A DNA stretch of 64,000 nt from assembly GCA_013176395.1 (NCBI GenBank), contig JABMLP010000002.1, positions 1,860,001-1,924,000 of the forward strand, written 5' to 3'. The translations under genes were made by a program, and so were the position numbers. Source of the stretch: Venturia oleaginea. Lineage: Eukaryota; Ascomycota; Dothideomycetes; Venturiales; Venturiaceae. Shown here piece by piece: positions 45,957 to 59,133 of this stretch (position 1 is the stretch's first letter; every line of letters begins with the position of its first letter). The notes beneath the pieces were generated by a model. The model saw nothing but the letters and a program-made list of their open reading frames with translations. It did not search any database and was not told where the DNA came from.

Positions 45957-48900
45957 ATGGCCTTGTCATCGGTATGGGTACTCACCTTCCGCTCCCCGAA
46001 CATAGTAGCTGACTTCCGACTTCCCAATAGTGGAAGGCCTTTAGGTTCTTTGATGTATCCCAGGTCAAATTATCGCCCGAGGAAAACGCTGTGCTATCAG
46101 AAGTATGGGGAATTCGTCTCGATATATAAACAATGATTAATGTATTCATAGCCAGGCAACATCGAATGTGTGGCAACTGGATCCGATAATCTTTTCTTCG
46201 GTAGCTCCGATGGTGTCGTACGCATTCTCTCCCAGTCCTTCAAGATCATGCGATCATTCAAGGCGCATGAGACTGGCGCCATTACTTTCATGAAGCAGGT
46301 CCAAGGCACTTCGTTGCTAGTCACCATTGCTGAGGACATGCCCCATGAGCCAGTACTGAAGGTATGGGCGCTCGACAAGTTGGAGAAGAAGACCGGTATA
46401 CCGCGGTGTGTTAGCACGCTTTCAATCAATAACGGAAGAAAGCCGTTTCCAGTGGGTTGACTCAATATACCAATCAGATTGGGCCGCTAAAGTCGATAGA
46501 TCTCTGCTTTTACTGCTCTCGAAGACTTGTCACAATTAGCCATCGGATTTGGAAATGGATCAGTAACCGTGGTCCGTGGTGATCTGATTCATGACCGTGG
46601 AGCAAAACAGCGAACCGTGTTCGAATCAGACGAACCCATCACAGGAATAGGCTTTCGAGAAGGCAGCATCACCACATTATACATTGCCACAACAGGCAGA
46701 ATATCGACCCTCGTGATTTCAGGCCGTGGTCAAGGCCAACCGGCTCGATCTCTCGAGGAGACTGGGTCCGGAGTTGGCTGCATGACAGTCGATAAAACCA
46801 CTCGTGATGTGGTGGTGGCCCGAAATGATGGCATCTATTATTACGGGCTCCATGGACGCGGTCCTGCTTATGCTTTCGAAGGCGAAAAGAAGTCAATCTC
46901 TATATTCAAGGACTACATCGCCCTTGTATCACCGTCAAAGACTAACACGCTCACACGAGGTGCTCCTTTGAGAGCTTTTGGTGGCAGTATCCAGGCCGAC
47001 GACTTCTTCAGCACCTCCGGATTTACCATATTGCATACCGACCTCAAATTCATTGCCCATCAAGAATCACTCTCGTCTGATGTCAAATTCATTTTCATGG
47101 AGTGGGGCGATCTTTTCGTTTTCACTCTTGACGGAAAGGTAAATTGATCTGAACTTTGCACACGACAACCGCTGATCAGAACAGATTTTCCGGTACCATG
47201 AAAAGACAATCCAACAGAAACTTGAGATATTGTATCAGCGACATCTCTACGTTCTTGCCATCAACCTTGCGCAAAAACTCGGTATCGATCACTCCCAGCA
47301 AAACATCATCTATCGCAAATATGGCGACTTCTTGTATCAAAAAGGAGATTACGATACGGCCATGCAGCAATATCTGAAAGCTATTGACAACACCGAACCA
47401 TCTCAGGTTATTCGAAAAGTACGCAGTCAGGCATTGCTTGGTTTTGATGCATTTGCTAATGTCTTCTTTAGTTCCTTGATACCCAGAGAATACACAATCT
47501 CATCGACTACTTGGAAGAACTGCATGATCACGAAAAGGCAACGCCAGACCACACAACGCTTCTACTAAATTGTTATGCCAAGCTTAAGGACGTGGACAAA
47601 CTCAACGAGTTCATCAAGTCTCCTGGCGATCTGAAGTTTGACCTCGACACGGCGATTTCGATGTGTCGACAAGGTGGCTACTTCGATCAAGCAGCATACC
47701 TAGCACGTAAGCATGATCAACACGAGCTGGTGGTTGATATTCTGGTTGAAGACTCCAAGAAGTATGACGAGGCGGTTGCGTATATCTGGCGCTTGGAGCC
47801 AAAACTTGCATTCGAGAATTTGATGAAATATGCAACTGTTCTTCTTGAACATTGCTCAAAAGATGTGACACAGCTGTTCATCGACTACTACACCGGCCAG
47901 TTTCGACCTAAAAAGGATGCTATTGTCATCGTGCAAGCATCTCCAACTACCCAAGGAGGCATCGCTCGCGCCACCACAGCAGTGCAGAACCTTGCAGCCA
48001 TGTTGCCACTGCCATACATGAGTATCAGTGGCTCGGCTTCCTCTGACACCAACACACCTAAAGACACGGTCACACAAGTAGTAGAGACGAATACAGACGA
48101 CCCACCTCCAATATACGATATCCCAAAACCAAGGACTGCGTTTTCTGCCTTTGTCGACCATCCAAACGAGTTCATAATATTCTTGGAAGCATGCATTGCA
48201 GCCGATAGCCTCAAGGAAGCAGACAAATCCGATCTGTATTCAACGCTATTCGAGATGTACCTGCACACGGCCAATGGTAAGAAAGATGATGGCGATCGTC
48301 TAGAATGGGAGAACAAAGCCAAAGCACTTATCGAGGATAAGAAGGTGCCCATCGATACATCTAGCGTGCTTCTGCTCTCTCATCTGGAGAATTTCCGTGA
48401 TGGGACAATACTCGTACGTGAGAAACAGGGCTTGCGATTCGACATTTTCCGGTCTTACACTACTGCCAAAGACACAAGCGGCGCAATCAAAGCGCTGCAT
48501 AAATACGGGCCTGAGGAACCGCAACTTTACCCTGCAGCCCTTGCGTACTTCACATCAAGCCCTGAGATCCTGCAAGAAGCTGGTGACGAACTCGATGCTG
48601 TACTGACCAAGATTGACGAGGATGGTCTTATGGCGCCTCTACAGGTCATCCAGACACTCAGCTCAAATGGCGTCGCGACCATGGGCTTAGTGAAGGCATA
48701 TCTCAGCACCACCATATCCCGAGAACGTCAAGAGATTACATCGAACCGCAGACTCATCACCTCCTACCGTACTGATACCACGAAGCAGCGAGAAGAGATT
48801 TCGCGGCTCTCATCAAAACCTGAAACCTTCAACGCGACGCGTTGCTCAGCTTGTGGCGCCACACTTGATCTACCAACGGTACACTTCCTATGCAAACACA

Positions 48901-49154
48901 GCTTTCACGAACGATGTGTAAATTCGCCTGTGGGCGGAATTGCAGGTGATTACGGGGAGCATGATGAGGCCACAATGGAGTGTCCTCTGTGCTCAGGGAA
49001 GAATGCAACGGTCAAGGCTATACGTAAAGCACAAGAGGAGAGCGCAGGGAGACACGACATGTTCCAGGATGCTCTCTCCAGGTCGAGAGATAAGTTCGGA
49101 ACGATTAGTGAGTGGTTCGGACGCGGAGTAATGGCGAGTGGTGTTGAGCATTAA
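45957..49154 (+). CDS. VPS11: Vps11/Pep5, HOPS/CORVET core subunit
   Basis: A 980-aa protein in six exons (45957-45971, 46031-46102, 46152-46451, 46500-47138, 47185-47418, 47472-49154). The five-codon first exon MALSS splices to WKAFRFFDVSQVKL, the conserved Vps11 N terminus. The N-terminal half is a beta-propeller (ATGSDNLFFGSSDGVVRILS; FGNGSVTVVRGDL). The C-terminal half is an alpha-solenoid of clathrin-repeat type (NLAQKLGIDHSQQNIIYRKY, GDYDTAMQQYLKAID, AAYLARKHDQHELVVDILVE). It ends in a RING-type zinc finger (CSACGATLDLPTVHFLCKHS, FHERC, then CPLC). Vps11 is the scaffold joining Vps18, Vps16 and Vps33 for endosome and vacuole tethering. All splice sites are canonical and frame is kept throughout. 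Confidence 0.95.
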
Positions 49155-49614
49155 TGCACCGGCACGAAGAATGAAGACTGTACATAATTTCTCAATTCAG
49201 GTGGAAGTGAAGCCATCCACCCTTTATATTTCGAGTCTCATCCTGGTTCTTTTTCGATTTCACCGCTTACCGCTCCTATTTCCATCTCCGTTCCGTGCTT
49301 CGCTAGCACACGTACCGGCACGAACTCAACGCCAACGCCTCCAGACGGGTCACGACAGTCCACTGCGAGACGAGTCTGATCTCGTGAGTTCGACCAAACA
49401 ATAGCTATGTATCTGTGGACGCTATGTGGCTGACTTTTTGAGCTCTCTACATCTCAACGAGGAAATGATTACTATTCACGGCTGTCTGGCGGTAGAAGTG
49501 CCGACAGCATCTCAACAAGCGCTATTTTCGAGGCTACAAAACCTACCTCATTGTTTCCGTTCCAGTCTGTCAGAGAGTCGCAAGCATCTCGGCTCGCTAC
49601 AGCTTCCTTCCACA
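49155..49614. other. Promoter/leader of the carbonic anhydrase gene
   Basis: Contains an open frame upstream of the chosen ATG (from 49426) that is not conserved-looking. Nothing else was recognised. Confidence 0.4.
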
Positions 49615-50352
49615 ATGGCCTCGTCAGCAGCTGCAGTCACAGGCAAGAACATGGTCCGTACCCTGACCGTTGAAGAATTGCTCAAAAGAAACCAGTATGT
49701 TATATCCTTACCCATTTAAACATCTTACCTCTCGCAAAGGCTGACGTGTAACTCAGTGAATACGCAACAACCAAACACATCTCCCTCCCACCACTCGTGC
49801 AACTCTTCGGCGGCTCCTTCTCAAATGGTCCGCATACAGTTATTGGTATGCATCCATCCTCTCCCTCTCCCTCTCACTCCCCTCAGTACATCGCCTCCGT
49901 TTTTCATATCTCTGCTAATAACCCACATCCAAGTCGCGTGCCTAGACTCGCGCTCCAACCCCCTCCAAATCTTCTCCCTCACCCCCTCCGAAGCAATAAT
50001 CATCCGCAACCCGGGCGGCCGCATTAAACACGCCTTCCCCGACATTCTCGCCCTGGACTCCCTTTTCAGCATCTCGCAAATCGTTCTCCTTCAACACTCC
50101 GATTGTGGAACGTCGTATCTCACTAAAGAGCTTGTTCGTGAACGCGCTGCTGAGGCTGTGGAACCGGGATGTCGGGAAAGCTTGGAGTTGATGGAAGAAG
50201 TGTGTGAGTGGAAGGTCGGTAGAGGAGAGGAGGGTGTTAGGATTGATTTGGAGATTTTGAGGGGACGGATGGGGTTGAGGAGGGAGTTGGTTGAGGGGTG
50301 CGTGGGGTTTTGGATGGATACTGATACGGGGGTTGTGAAGCAGGTATTGTGA
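49615..50352 (+). CDS. Beta-class carbonic anhydrase
   Basis: A 195-aa enzyme in three exons (49615-49694, 49757-49845, 49934-50352). The beta-class zinc site is complete: Cys-x-Asp-x-Arg in VACLDSRSNP and His-x2-Cys in QHSDCGTSY. NPGGRIKHAF corresponds to the conserved RNAGG-type loop. The enzyme hydrates CO2 to bicarbonate, supplying carboxylases and CO2 sensing. The short sequence before the first zinc ligand (about 60 residues) lacks an obvious mitochondrial presequence, so a cytosolic place is likely. The frame upstream of 49615 is open but the ATG at 49615 is the first one followed by family-like sequence. It is transcribed in the same direction as VPS11, 460 bp downstream. Confidence 0.88.
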
Positions 50353-51120
50353 TCGATGACGCTAGAGTATTTTCTGACAGAGGATCGTTACTTTTGTACC
50401 TTACCTGGATGGATGACGTTGAGTGGGTCATACTTGCGGAAGTCTTCAATATACTCAAAATTGTCTTCCCCCAAGATCAAAGTTTGAGATGATCTGGGAT
50501 TCCGGATTTAGGATTGTACATTTATCTCCTAGTTGTATGAGGCTATAAAGCATCTTTACTGATTCTCTATCCTACCCAATACAGCTCCTCTAATCATACA
50601 CACACCAAATATCCAACAAACCATCGGACATTTGTAATTTCGAACTTCCAATCATTGCTTTGAGAGTTGTGCCCGTCGATTCGATAGACGTGGAGTGGTG
50701 GCTTTTGATAAGGATGGCTTGAAATCATGGACTGAGAATGGAATGAAAATGCATTCAAACAGAAATTCGAGAGTCAGCATATTTTATGGCACAACGATGA
50801 AGTAGATCCAGCAGTCGTATTTTTATCTTTGGTTGTTGTGTTGATAGTGTATTATCTCTAAACAAAATATCTGCATTCACCATGGCGGTTATTAATGCCT
50901 TACGGGATGGAAATGGAAAAAACGCCCGCTGGATTGGAACCAATTCATCTTTCTTTCATCGCTTACGTCATGCTGTTGGACCAAGCAACGAACAATGACG
51001 ACCACCTTTCGCCTCTGGGTGCTACATCCACCTATTTCATGCACTGCAACATCTTTCTCTCTTTCATTTAATGGATCAAGGACTAATAAAACCACACTGC
51101 GCGAAAACTTCAGAGACCAC
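50353..51120. other. Intergenic, convergent 3' ends
   Basis: Lies between the carbonic anhydrase (+) and the Rds1-like gene (-). No feature was recognised. Confidence 0.45.
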
Positions 51121-52259
51121 TTAGGTCATCAAAATGACGGAAGGTCTGAGAAAAGGGTTAGCAGTTATCCAAAATAATCAAGGAGTGGCAGAACATACCC
51201 AGCAAGGATTTCCGCATCAGCAATAGATTGAGTCCTCGTGACCATCATGTAAACTTCTCCAGACATATTCTGGGGAACATTGCAAGAGCCACCAGCAAGC
51301 GGCGCAAACATGGACATGCTCTGGTTAACGAATGCGCAGAAACCGGCACCAGTAGGTGAGTTGGGGTCAGCGAGGACAAGGCTCTGACCAGCGGCAATGC
51401 CGGTTCCGCCACCAGCAAGAGCAATGGCTGGGAAGGCTTGGATGTTGAGGTTGCTGCCTGTGGGGCAGGACTGAATGAATTGAGCTGCGAGGGTGAAGAC
51501 GGCACGTGGTCCGAGAGGAGTGTCGAAAGCATTTGGTACCGGGACAGCCTTGGAGGCGGCACGGATGAAGGTCTGATGACGCGCTTCAACTGTGACAATG
51601 GAAGCAGCAGCCATGAGGACTGGCTTTGTTTGCACGAGAGGAGCAGCTCCGAGGTAAGCAGAGATACCGACAGCTTCTAGGACACGAGCTGTGGCAACCA
51701 TATTCTGAGCAGTGGTGAAGCCAAAGTTGTACTGGCATGGCTGAACAGGCTGGGTACCTGCAGCGGTGATAACAGACTGCAGAGTAGTAACATGAGTAGC
51801 TTCAGTTGCGGCCACGGCCTTGAGAGCTGTGATTTGGTCTGGGGTGACACCGAGAGCAGCGAAATCCGTATCAGGGAACTTTGCGAAGCCTTGGGTGTAA
51901 AACGTTGATTCGAGGTGCTCGAGAGTCAGGGCGCTAGAAGTCTGTTAGGCTGGCGCTCTCTTCGCCATTAAATAAATTACGTACAATTGCAAGATGTCTA
52001 CATCAGTGAGATTTCCGGCCGGCGCCGCGGGAGCGGGGGCTGGGGCTGCTGGAGCTGGAGCTGCTGGAGGGGTCGCTGGGGGTGCAGCTGGGGGTGCAGG
52101 AGCTGGTGCAGCAGCTGGAACTGGTGCAGCAGGAGCCGGCGCCTGTGGTGCGCGGATCTCGAATGTCCTTGGACGGGCATTATTGAACTTTGGGGAAGCG
52201 TTGACTGCTACTGATCCGAGGACCAGGGCCAACTTGATTAATTGAGACATTCCAGGCAT
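51121..52259 (-). CDS. Rds1-type secreted ferritin-like stress protein
   Basis: A roughly 345-aa protein in three exons, ATG at 52257-52259. A signal peptide (LIKALVLGSVAVNAS-like; MPGMSQLIKLALVLGSVAV) is followed by an Ala/Pro-rich low-complexity stretch (about residues 35-80). The ferritin-2 domain then follows: DVDILQFALTLEHLESTFYT, EATHVTTLQSVITAAGTQPV and TVEARHQTFIRAASK, which carry the Glu/His pairs of the di-metal helical bundle. A GTATGT donor at the end of the main exon, a TGCTAAC branch point and a CTCAG acceptor add a last exon of eight residues (GPSVILMT). If unspliced, the protein would end YVLPLLDYFG instead. Family members (S. pombe Rds1) are induced by nutrient and oxidative stress; a biochemical role is not known. 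Confidence 0.85.
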
Positions 52260-53807
52260 TTTGTTGTTGGTTGATGAGGACCGAATACTTGACTCTGTCT
52301 ATTATATGTGTGAAGAACAATTGAAGTGAAAGCAAAATGGTCCAACCAGGGACTGTGATTAGTACCAGCTAAGGAATGTAGAAGAGAGTTGAAAGAGTGG
52401 AAGAGAAGAAGAAAGTGAGGGTATCAACAGCAATAAGGACTCAAGAAACAAGCTGTGATGGAGAGAGAAACTGAAGGAACGGGCACGTATCAGACCTTAT
52501 AATCGACCAAGCGCAGCCATAGCAGCATCTGAGACGGGCCATTCACTAACCGTCACAGCTGCTAGGGAAAGTGAGATGCCGAGCCCCTGGTATGGTGGAG
52601 GGACTCGATATGGCCGGCCATGTAGCGGGGCGCTGCATAGAAGCGCTCGCGGAGATGGTGATGTTACGACTGAGGTTGGAGGAGAGATGGTCGGAGAACT
52701 GGGGTTGTGAGACAGGGTGGTGAATTTATGAAACGGCTGTGGTGGGAGAGTGCCTTCCGGCGTAGGCTGATCCGACGGGCTCGATCAAGGCCGCGCCATG
52801 CTATTTGCAGAGCCTGTTATGCCCCGGAGAGGAGAAGACAAAGGAAATACATGATAGGGCGGGTAAGGCTTATCCGGAGTACGCGACTCACGATGGATAT
52901 GTGATGAAGCGAATGTTGAGGTTGATGTTGATGGGCGAATGTCTTGAGACTGTGTCTGATGACAGGACGGCGGCAGAGTTCGACTAACCTTCTCTCCAAC
53001 TTGTCCTGTCTGAACTCTGGATGCTCGGGAGAACCTCAGCCTTTGTTTGAAGGGCACGACTGCAGGAGCGCGTAGGGAGGCCAGACTCCAGGCTCCAGAC
53101 TCCAGAGTGGGCGCACGCAGTGTAAGCGCGGGCCAGTGAAGCAGACCATTCGAGTTTGGTTTCGATGTTGTTTATCTCACCCAGAGTCTCGACAAATCAT
53201 ACTCACAACTCAACTGTCACGGCGGTTTCAATCCGCGAGAAACGGATGTCATCATCTGAAAAGCGCAATATTTGAACTGTTGATGAATCATCTGCTTTCT
53301 GAGAATTGCATGCTACAAATCTAAAATTGCCACACCCTGAAAAACTGTGACCGAACTAACTACATATTAGGGGACAGACGACCGAGCATCGAGCCTCCTT
53401 CTCTCTCTCCATGCCAAACATGGCTAGATACTAACGATATGCGAACGTGTTTGCATCCGAGCCGACATCGTTTGACGCTGCATTTCTGCTCATCCATCAA
53501 AGTCAAACTTCTGCATATCCATCAACACTTTGGCCCATCGCCCACTTCCTCCTGCCTATGTTCCCCCTGCATCATCGAACAAGGATGCATCAAACCTGAT
53601 TCTCGCCAATGTGATATAGAATGAGTGACATGGTAGGTATATCTCAATGGGGTGCGCGCAGAACGAAATAAAAACTTTTCAACAATCTCTCCCATGGTGC
53701 TGCCACTAGTTCGTGGAAATTCGACCGCAGACATGATCGAGCATGAAGCGACCTAATGCTATCTTCCAAGCGACAGTCGCTCTAAGCCAGATCATCTAAT
53801 TCGTTGT
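52260..53807. other. Intergenic, no supported gene
   Basis: Promoter side of the Rds1-like gene and 3' flank of SSD1. A short repeat ccagactccaggctccagac lies near 53081-53106. No ORF of interest. Confidence 0.45.
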
Positions 53808-56800
53808 TCACAATGCAAAAGGATTGACAGACCGGATTGTGAGGCACCTAAAAGAGTGGTCAATATTGCGCATGTGGTATGAAGGAGTGGAACTTACGGT
53901 GGGCTTTTAGTGAGGTCAGTCTTCAAAATGATAGGCACTCTCGTCATCTCGCGAACCTCCTGGATGTAATCGCCGTTTTGCTCGCGAAGAATGAACATGT
54001 CGAGATACTTCTCCTTGTCCGTCAACTTGGACTCAGGTGCATCGGCAGCGCTCTGGGCAAGCTTCGAATCAGAGCTGGTACGGTGGGGAGCTTGACGACC
54101 AGCAGGGCTGTTTCGTGTCGGCGATGGTGGCATGCTCTGTGTGGGTCTATCTTTGATACCGGCATTCAGAGAGACTCCGGAGGTCATCTCAGCAAGATCA
54201 TTAACAGACTCGTCATCATCATCGAAAAGCGCATCGACATCGTCGGTGTTCATAGACCCAGTGTCCATCTGGCGACGCTTGGTCTCTTCGGCTTCCTTAG
54301 CACGCTGTTTGGCAGCCTCTGCCTCCCGTGCAACAGCTGCAGCATTGCCACGACCTGGTCCAGGTTTCGATCGCTCGTCCTCAGGGATATATGCGGAAGA
54401 GGTGACTCCTTTCTCCCAGAAGAGCTCGAGAAGACGCTTGTTCTTGTCAAATTCAGCCTTTTTGAGTGGCAATTGATCGCAGTGGACGCGCTTCTCGAAA
54501 CCCCACTCTGGAATGAGGACATCAAAGGCGGATTCGTAGACGCAGAGCACAATACCTTCACTAATGAGGTCGCCTCCTAGTTCCTTGGCCATCTTGTCCA
54601 TCTTGCGGCAGGCCTCGATGTGAACACTCTGTTCTTGCGCGCCATGAGCGGAGTCTTTCTTGGTGTTGCACATCTCGGCGGTCTTGCCAAGAGATTCGAT
54701 ATCTTCAGTAAACTCAATGGCTCCATTGGAGAGAACAGCTTCGAGCTGCCTGTGAACGACAATGTCCGCATATCGTCGTGATGGGTTGGTGAAATGAGTG
54801 TAGACTGGCAAATTCAATGCATAGTGTGAGGCATCTCTTGAAGGAACGTGGACATTGTATTGCGCACGTCGCATGGCCTTGATAAGAAGAGTCTCCATGC
54901 CCTTGCGTACATTATTGTCTTCGATCTTGAATAGGCTGTTTTGGAGCTCAGCAGATGTGTCGGTGTTGATCTCGTAGCCGAGCTGGGTCATGCGTTCCTT
55001 GAATGTCTGGAGACGACGGATGTTGGGGGCGGCGTGACGACGAACTAATGCTTTCTCTGGCAAGCCCTCCACGATTCTTTGTGCGACAAAGGCGTTGGCT
55101 TTGTGGCTAAGCTCCTCAATGAGCTCATGTGCGGAGCTCGAGTCGAATATGTTCTCTTCAACTGGAACATTCTCATCATCGAGCTGGTATAGCAATCGAA
55201 GTGGAGGAGCATTCTCAACATCATCCTTCAGGCGCTGTTGGCGGAATTTCTGCGTGATGTGCTGTCGAAGTGTTAATGATAGTCAAATGATTGATGGGAA
55301 AGAATTGCGACTTACGCTCAACAACTTGATGTCATTGACCCTACCCGCATCCAGGGAAGAATCACTGCCAGAGAGGACGGCATCGACATCATCGTAGGAT
55401 AGCTTGCCAGAGCTCTTGATTACACCGCGCCCAATCCATGTATCATCCTCCTTAACCTGACCAGACTGGGCATGGACCTTGAAGACGATACTAACGGTGT
55501 AGCGTTCCTCACCAGGACTCAAACAGCACACTTCCTGAGATAATTTGGGAGGAAGCATGTTGACAGCACGGGTCATCAAATAGACTGCAGTACCGCGCTT
55601 CTTAGCTTCACGATCAACAAGAGAGTTGGCCTTGATGAAGTGTGCGACATCTGCGACGTGGATGCCGACTTCAACGATGCCATCATCAAGCTTCTTAAAA
55701 TGAATCGCGTCGTCCAGCTCCTTGGTGCCGTTGGGATCGATTGTGAAAGTCTGCTCCGCGCGGAAATCGCGTCGGGTTTCAAGAGCAGCCTCGCCGTCAC
55801 CAGCCACAGACCACTCCTCAAAGCCGACGTTCTTCAAAACGGCTTCAGAAAAGTCATCGGGACCAAAATTGTTGTCGCGCAACAGTGCATCGGTCTCGAC
55901 CTTGAGGTCACCCATCTCTCCCAAAGCTTCAACCAAAGTTCCGAAAGGATGGAGGGAGGTGATCGGCCATCGCTTGATACAAGCGACAAATATTTTGTTT
56001 GCGTAGTCTTGGTGGCGCTCGACGAAATCGCGAGGTGCCTGTTCGGTTGGGATGGCGATTAAGGGAACACGCTTATCGGTTGGCTTAAACCACACAATCT
56101 TTGGCTTGTCCTGCTGGCGATCTTGCTGTGGTCTGCTGTTGCTGCCTTCTCGAGCTGCGCGCTCAGCTTCTTGCTTCTCCTTGGTAGCCTGGCTGCTGGG
56201 ACGAAGGAGTCCCAAAGTTCCGGAGAACATCTGACCGGCGATGCGCTCAATGACCGCAACAACGTGTCCAGCGTAGAGCGGCTTCTGTTCATCGTTGATC
56301 TCTTCCTCCTCCATGAGAAGCAAGCTCTGACCTTCGACCTCGACATCGTCATTCTTCTTCTGAGTGGGTCGCTGGCGAAGACTGCCACGTCGGCGAATGC
56401 CACCCTCCGTAGCAGGCTCAGCTTGGGTGGTCGCATCGTTGATGCTGCTCGTACGAGTACCATCGGTGTTGTCCTTGCGCTTCTTCTTCTCTTCCTTCTC
56501 GCGCTTCTGACCCCACACTTCATCAACATCAAGCAACTCGATGGCAACGAGATCGCCTTCAAGGGCACGATTTCTATCCTTGCTGCCGCAAATGAATATA
56601 TCAGCATCAAGATCGTTAGTTGTAACGTAAGCATCGCTTCGGTTCTTCTTGTTGACTCTGAGAATACCAGCCACTAGCTGGCCGTTGCCAAGTAGAGCGG
56701 GTAGAGTAGACTGTGGTAGATAAGGAGTAAAGAGCGTCTTCCGCTGTTGTTGCTGTTGCTGATGCATGGACATGTGGGGAGCGTGCTGGCTGCCTTGGAG

Positions 56801-58096
56801 GCCAACCATGCCTTGGCCGCCCATCTGTTGCTGCAATGCTTGCAATTGAGCGAATTGAAGTGGGTTCAGGCCCTGAGCGCCAAACATTGGTGGCGGTACG
56901 ATGACTTGTCCCTGTGGACCAAGCTGAAGCATCTGCTGTGGCTGTCCAGGGTATTGAAAGTTGCCAATTGAGCCGACAGACTGATTGACGGATCCTCTTG
57001 TGCGATGACCCGGTTGAAAGGGTGGTGCCGCAGCATTGTTGCCCATGCTGAAGTTACCCATTGTCCCTTGTTGCTGCTCTTGATTCTGGTTCTGCGCATT
57101 GTTCTGTTGTCTCCAGTTGCCTTCGAAGTTCCTCGAGTTTGAGCGACCATGTCCCTGACTTCCGCGTCGGACGAAGTCAGATTGACCTTGTGCACCAGCG
57201 TCATTTGTAGCCTGAGGAGGAGGGAACTGGAAATTTCCTCCGCCACGACCTCGACCGTTGCCAACGGCCATACTCTGGCTACGGCCATGGGTTGAAGCAC
57301 CTCTGCCACGGGTGGCATTGCTCATAGTGTTCGGTGGCTGTTGTGGCACAGGTTGTGCCGTGCCTGTAGAAGGAGAAGGAGACTCATTAGCATTACCTGT
57401 CTCTGCACCTGCAGAACCAGGGGCCGGAAATTGGAAAGCCGAGGATTTGCGTTTCTGCTCAGCCAATTCGGCAGCTTTCTTGGCTTCTGGCAAGGCGAGT
57501 GAATGACGTCGAGCGTGACCGCCTCCTGCTGCGCCTGCACCTCGACCACGAGGATTAACATTCTCGCGACCTTGAAGAGTTTGAGTCAGAGAACGCGGAG
57601 AGAAATGCAAACTAGACGTACCTTGTGTGGGCGCGGGAGGTGGGCCCATGGAGCCCATCTGCGGCAGAGCCGACTGATTTCGACGATGAGCAGAAGGTTG
57701 CGTAGGGGCGTTCAATGGGACACCTAAATGCTGTTGCTGCCCAAACGCATACGAGTTTGCGTGAGGCGAAAGATTACCTTGCATTTGGAAATTGGCCATC
57801 TGCTGCTGTTGCTGAGGGAGCATGCCCATGTTCACATATTGCTGATGGGTAGCTGCTATCTGTTGTTGCTGCTGCTGAAGAAGCTCGATCTGCTGTGCGA
57901 GAGCCAGTTGCTCCACTTTGGCGTCGTCAGCAATAATCTGTGTACATGCATAACAAACGGATTTGTCGGAAAGGGACAACGTACTCATCAATGGGGTCAA
58001 TTCCGATGGACTGCGTCTATGGGCAATGTGCAATCTGCGGCCCGCTGGTCCCATACCTGGACTTGGCCCTCCGCCGGTCTGTCCTTGCTGATCCAT
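53808..58096 (-). CDS. SSD1: Ssd1/GUL-1-type RNA-binding translational repressor
   Basis: A 1354-aa protein in five exons (57985-58096, 57622-57915, 55316-57570, 53898-55261, 53808-53847). The N-terminal ~480 residues are Gln/Gly/Asn-rich and contain at least five NDR-kinase (Cbk1/COT-1) consensus sites HxRxxS: AHRRSPS, AHRRNQS, HARRHS, HGRSQS and HGRSNS. The C-terminal part has cold-shock-like domains and an RNB domain (FTIDPNGTKELDDAIHF; IHVADVAHFI; SLVDREAKKRGTAVYLMTRA). In active RNase II enzymes four Asp line the site; here one is Glu (KELDD), consistent with the known nuclease-dead state of Ssd1. The tiny last exon restores the conserved end PCLTIRSVNPF. The protein represses translation of cell-wall mRNAs at hyphal tips in relatives. 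Introns 1 and 2 (69 and 51 nt) are multiples of three without stops. Confidence 0.93.
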
Positions 58097-59133
58097 GGTT
58101 TTACTTGGCTGAATGTTGTGCAAATGTGGGAAAAGGTAAGCTGGCGCCTATTGTAAATGGTATTTGAAGCTTGGTATGATGGATCTCAATGAAAGCGGTA
58201 AGCTGAACTGAGTAACGGAGTCTGTATGATGCTGTGCGGGTGTGTGTTGTGGTTGATAGGAGCTTTCGAGCTGCGAAGGACGGGAGACTGTAACAGCGGG
58301 AACTCGAAGTGACTGAATGGGAAGGGACGTGGGGATGCCGATGCTCGAGCAGTCGTTTTAGGTGGGTGGGCGATGGTGGAAGGATCGGAGGAGCTGCAAT
58401 GGTAATGGTAGTTGTGGTCGAAATCTCGCTGGGAAGGAGAGATTGTGACGTTGTGCCTGGCCAGAACAGGCGCTCAACGGCAATGGAAGCTGCTAACAAA
58501 AGCTCTGGGATAACAAAAAGCAGGACCGAGGGAGTGATGAGAATACAGCCAGAGCTGTCGGAGAGGGAGGGTTGGATAGAGAGTGTGTGGAGGTATTGGC
58601 GGCGAAGCAGTTGAGGGAGAGGGGAGAAGTGTGGGTGAAAGGCAGTGTGTACTCTACTGTTGGCTGCAGCTTCAAGGATGCCAACGCCCCAAAAGTAGAA
58701 TGCCAATGGCGTCTATTCTATTCTGGCAAAAGCACTTGCGGGACCGGCAAGCGAGCGCACGGCTTGATCTGAGCCAGGTTAGCTCTCTTTTCATAATCCT
58801 ATATAGCTACTAAATATTCCACTATTATTCATCCTGCTACTCCCTCATCTTCTCGTACTCCACTCGCCTGTCCGTTTCATTCACCAGTCACTACAGACAA
58901 CCATACGCCACCATCATATCCAGATGCACTTACTAGTACCATCTCCAGCGAGACACATGACTTCTCTAACCGTTCCTCTCCACAGTTACTGTTATGGCAA
59001 CATCCGCCGGACATTGACAGGTCGTCCCTTCCGCTGACACGGCCTATCCTTTACATCGCCTTCGACTCTGGACATCTTTCGCCGCATACTGCTGAAGTCC
59101 TGGTTAGACCAAACCACATGACAAACTAAGGTT
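58097..59133. other. Divergent promoter region of SSD1 and phosphoesterase
   Basis: About 1 kb. SSD1 orthologs often have long 5' leaders, so much of this may be transcribed. An upstream exon of the phosphoesterase may also lie here but was not identified. Confidence 0.4.
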
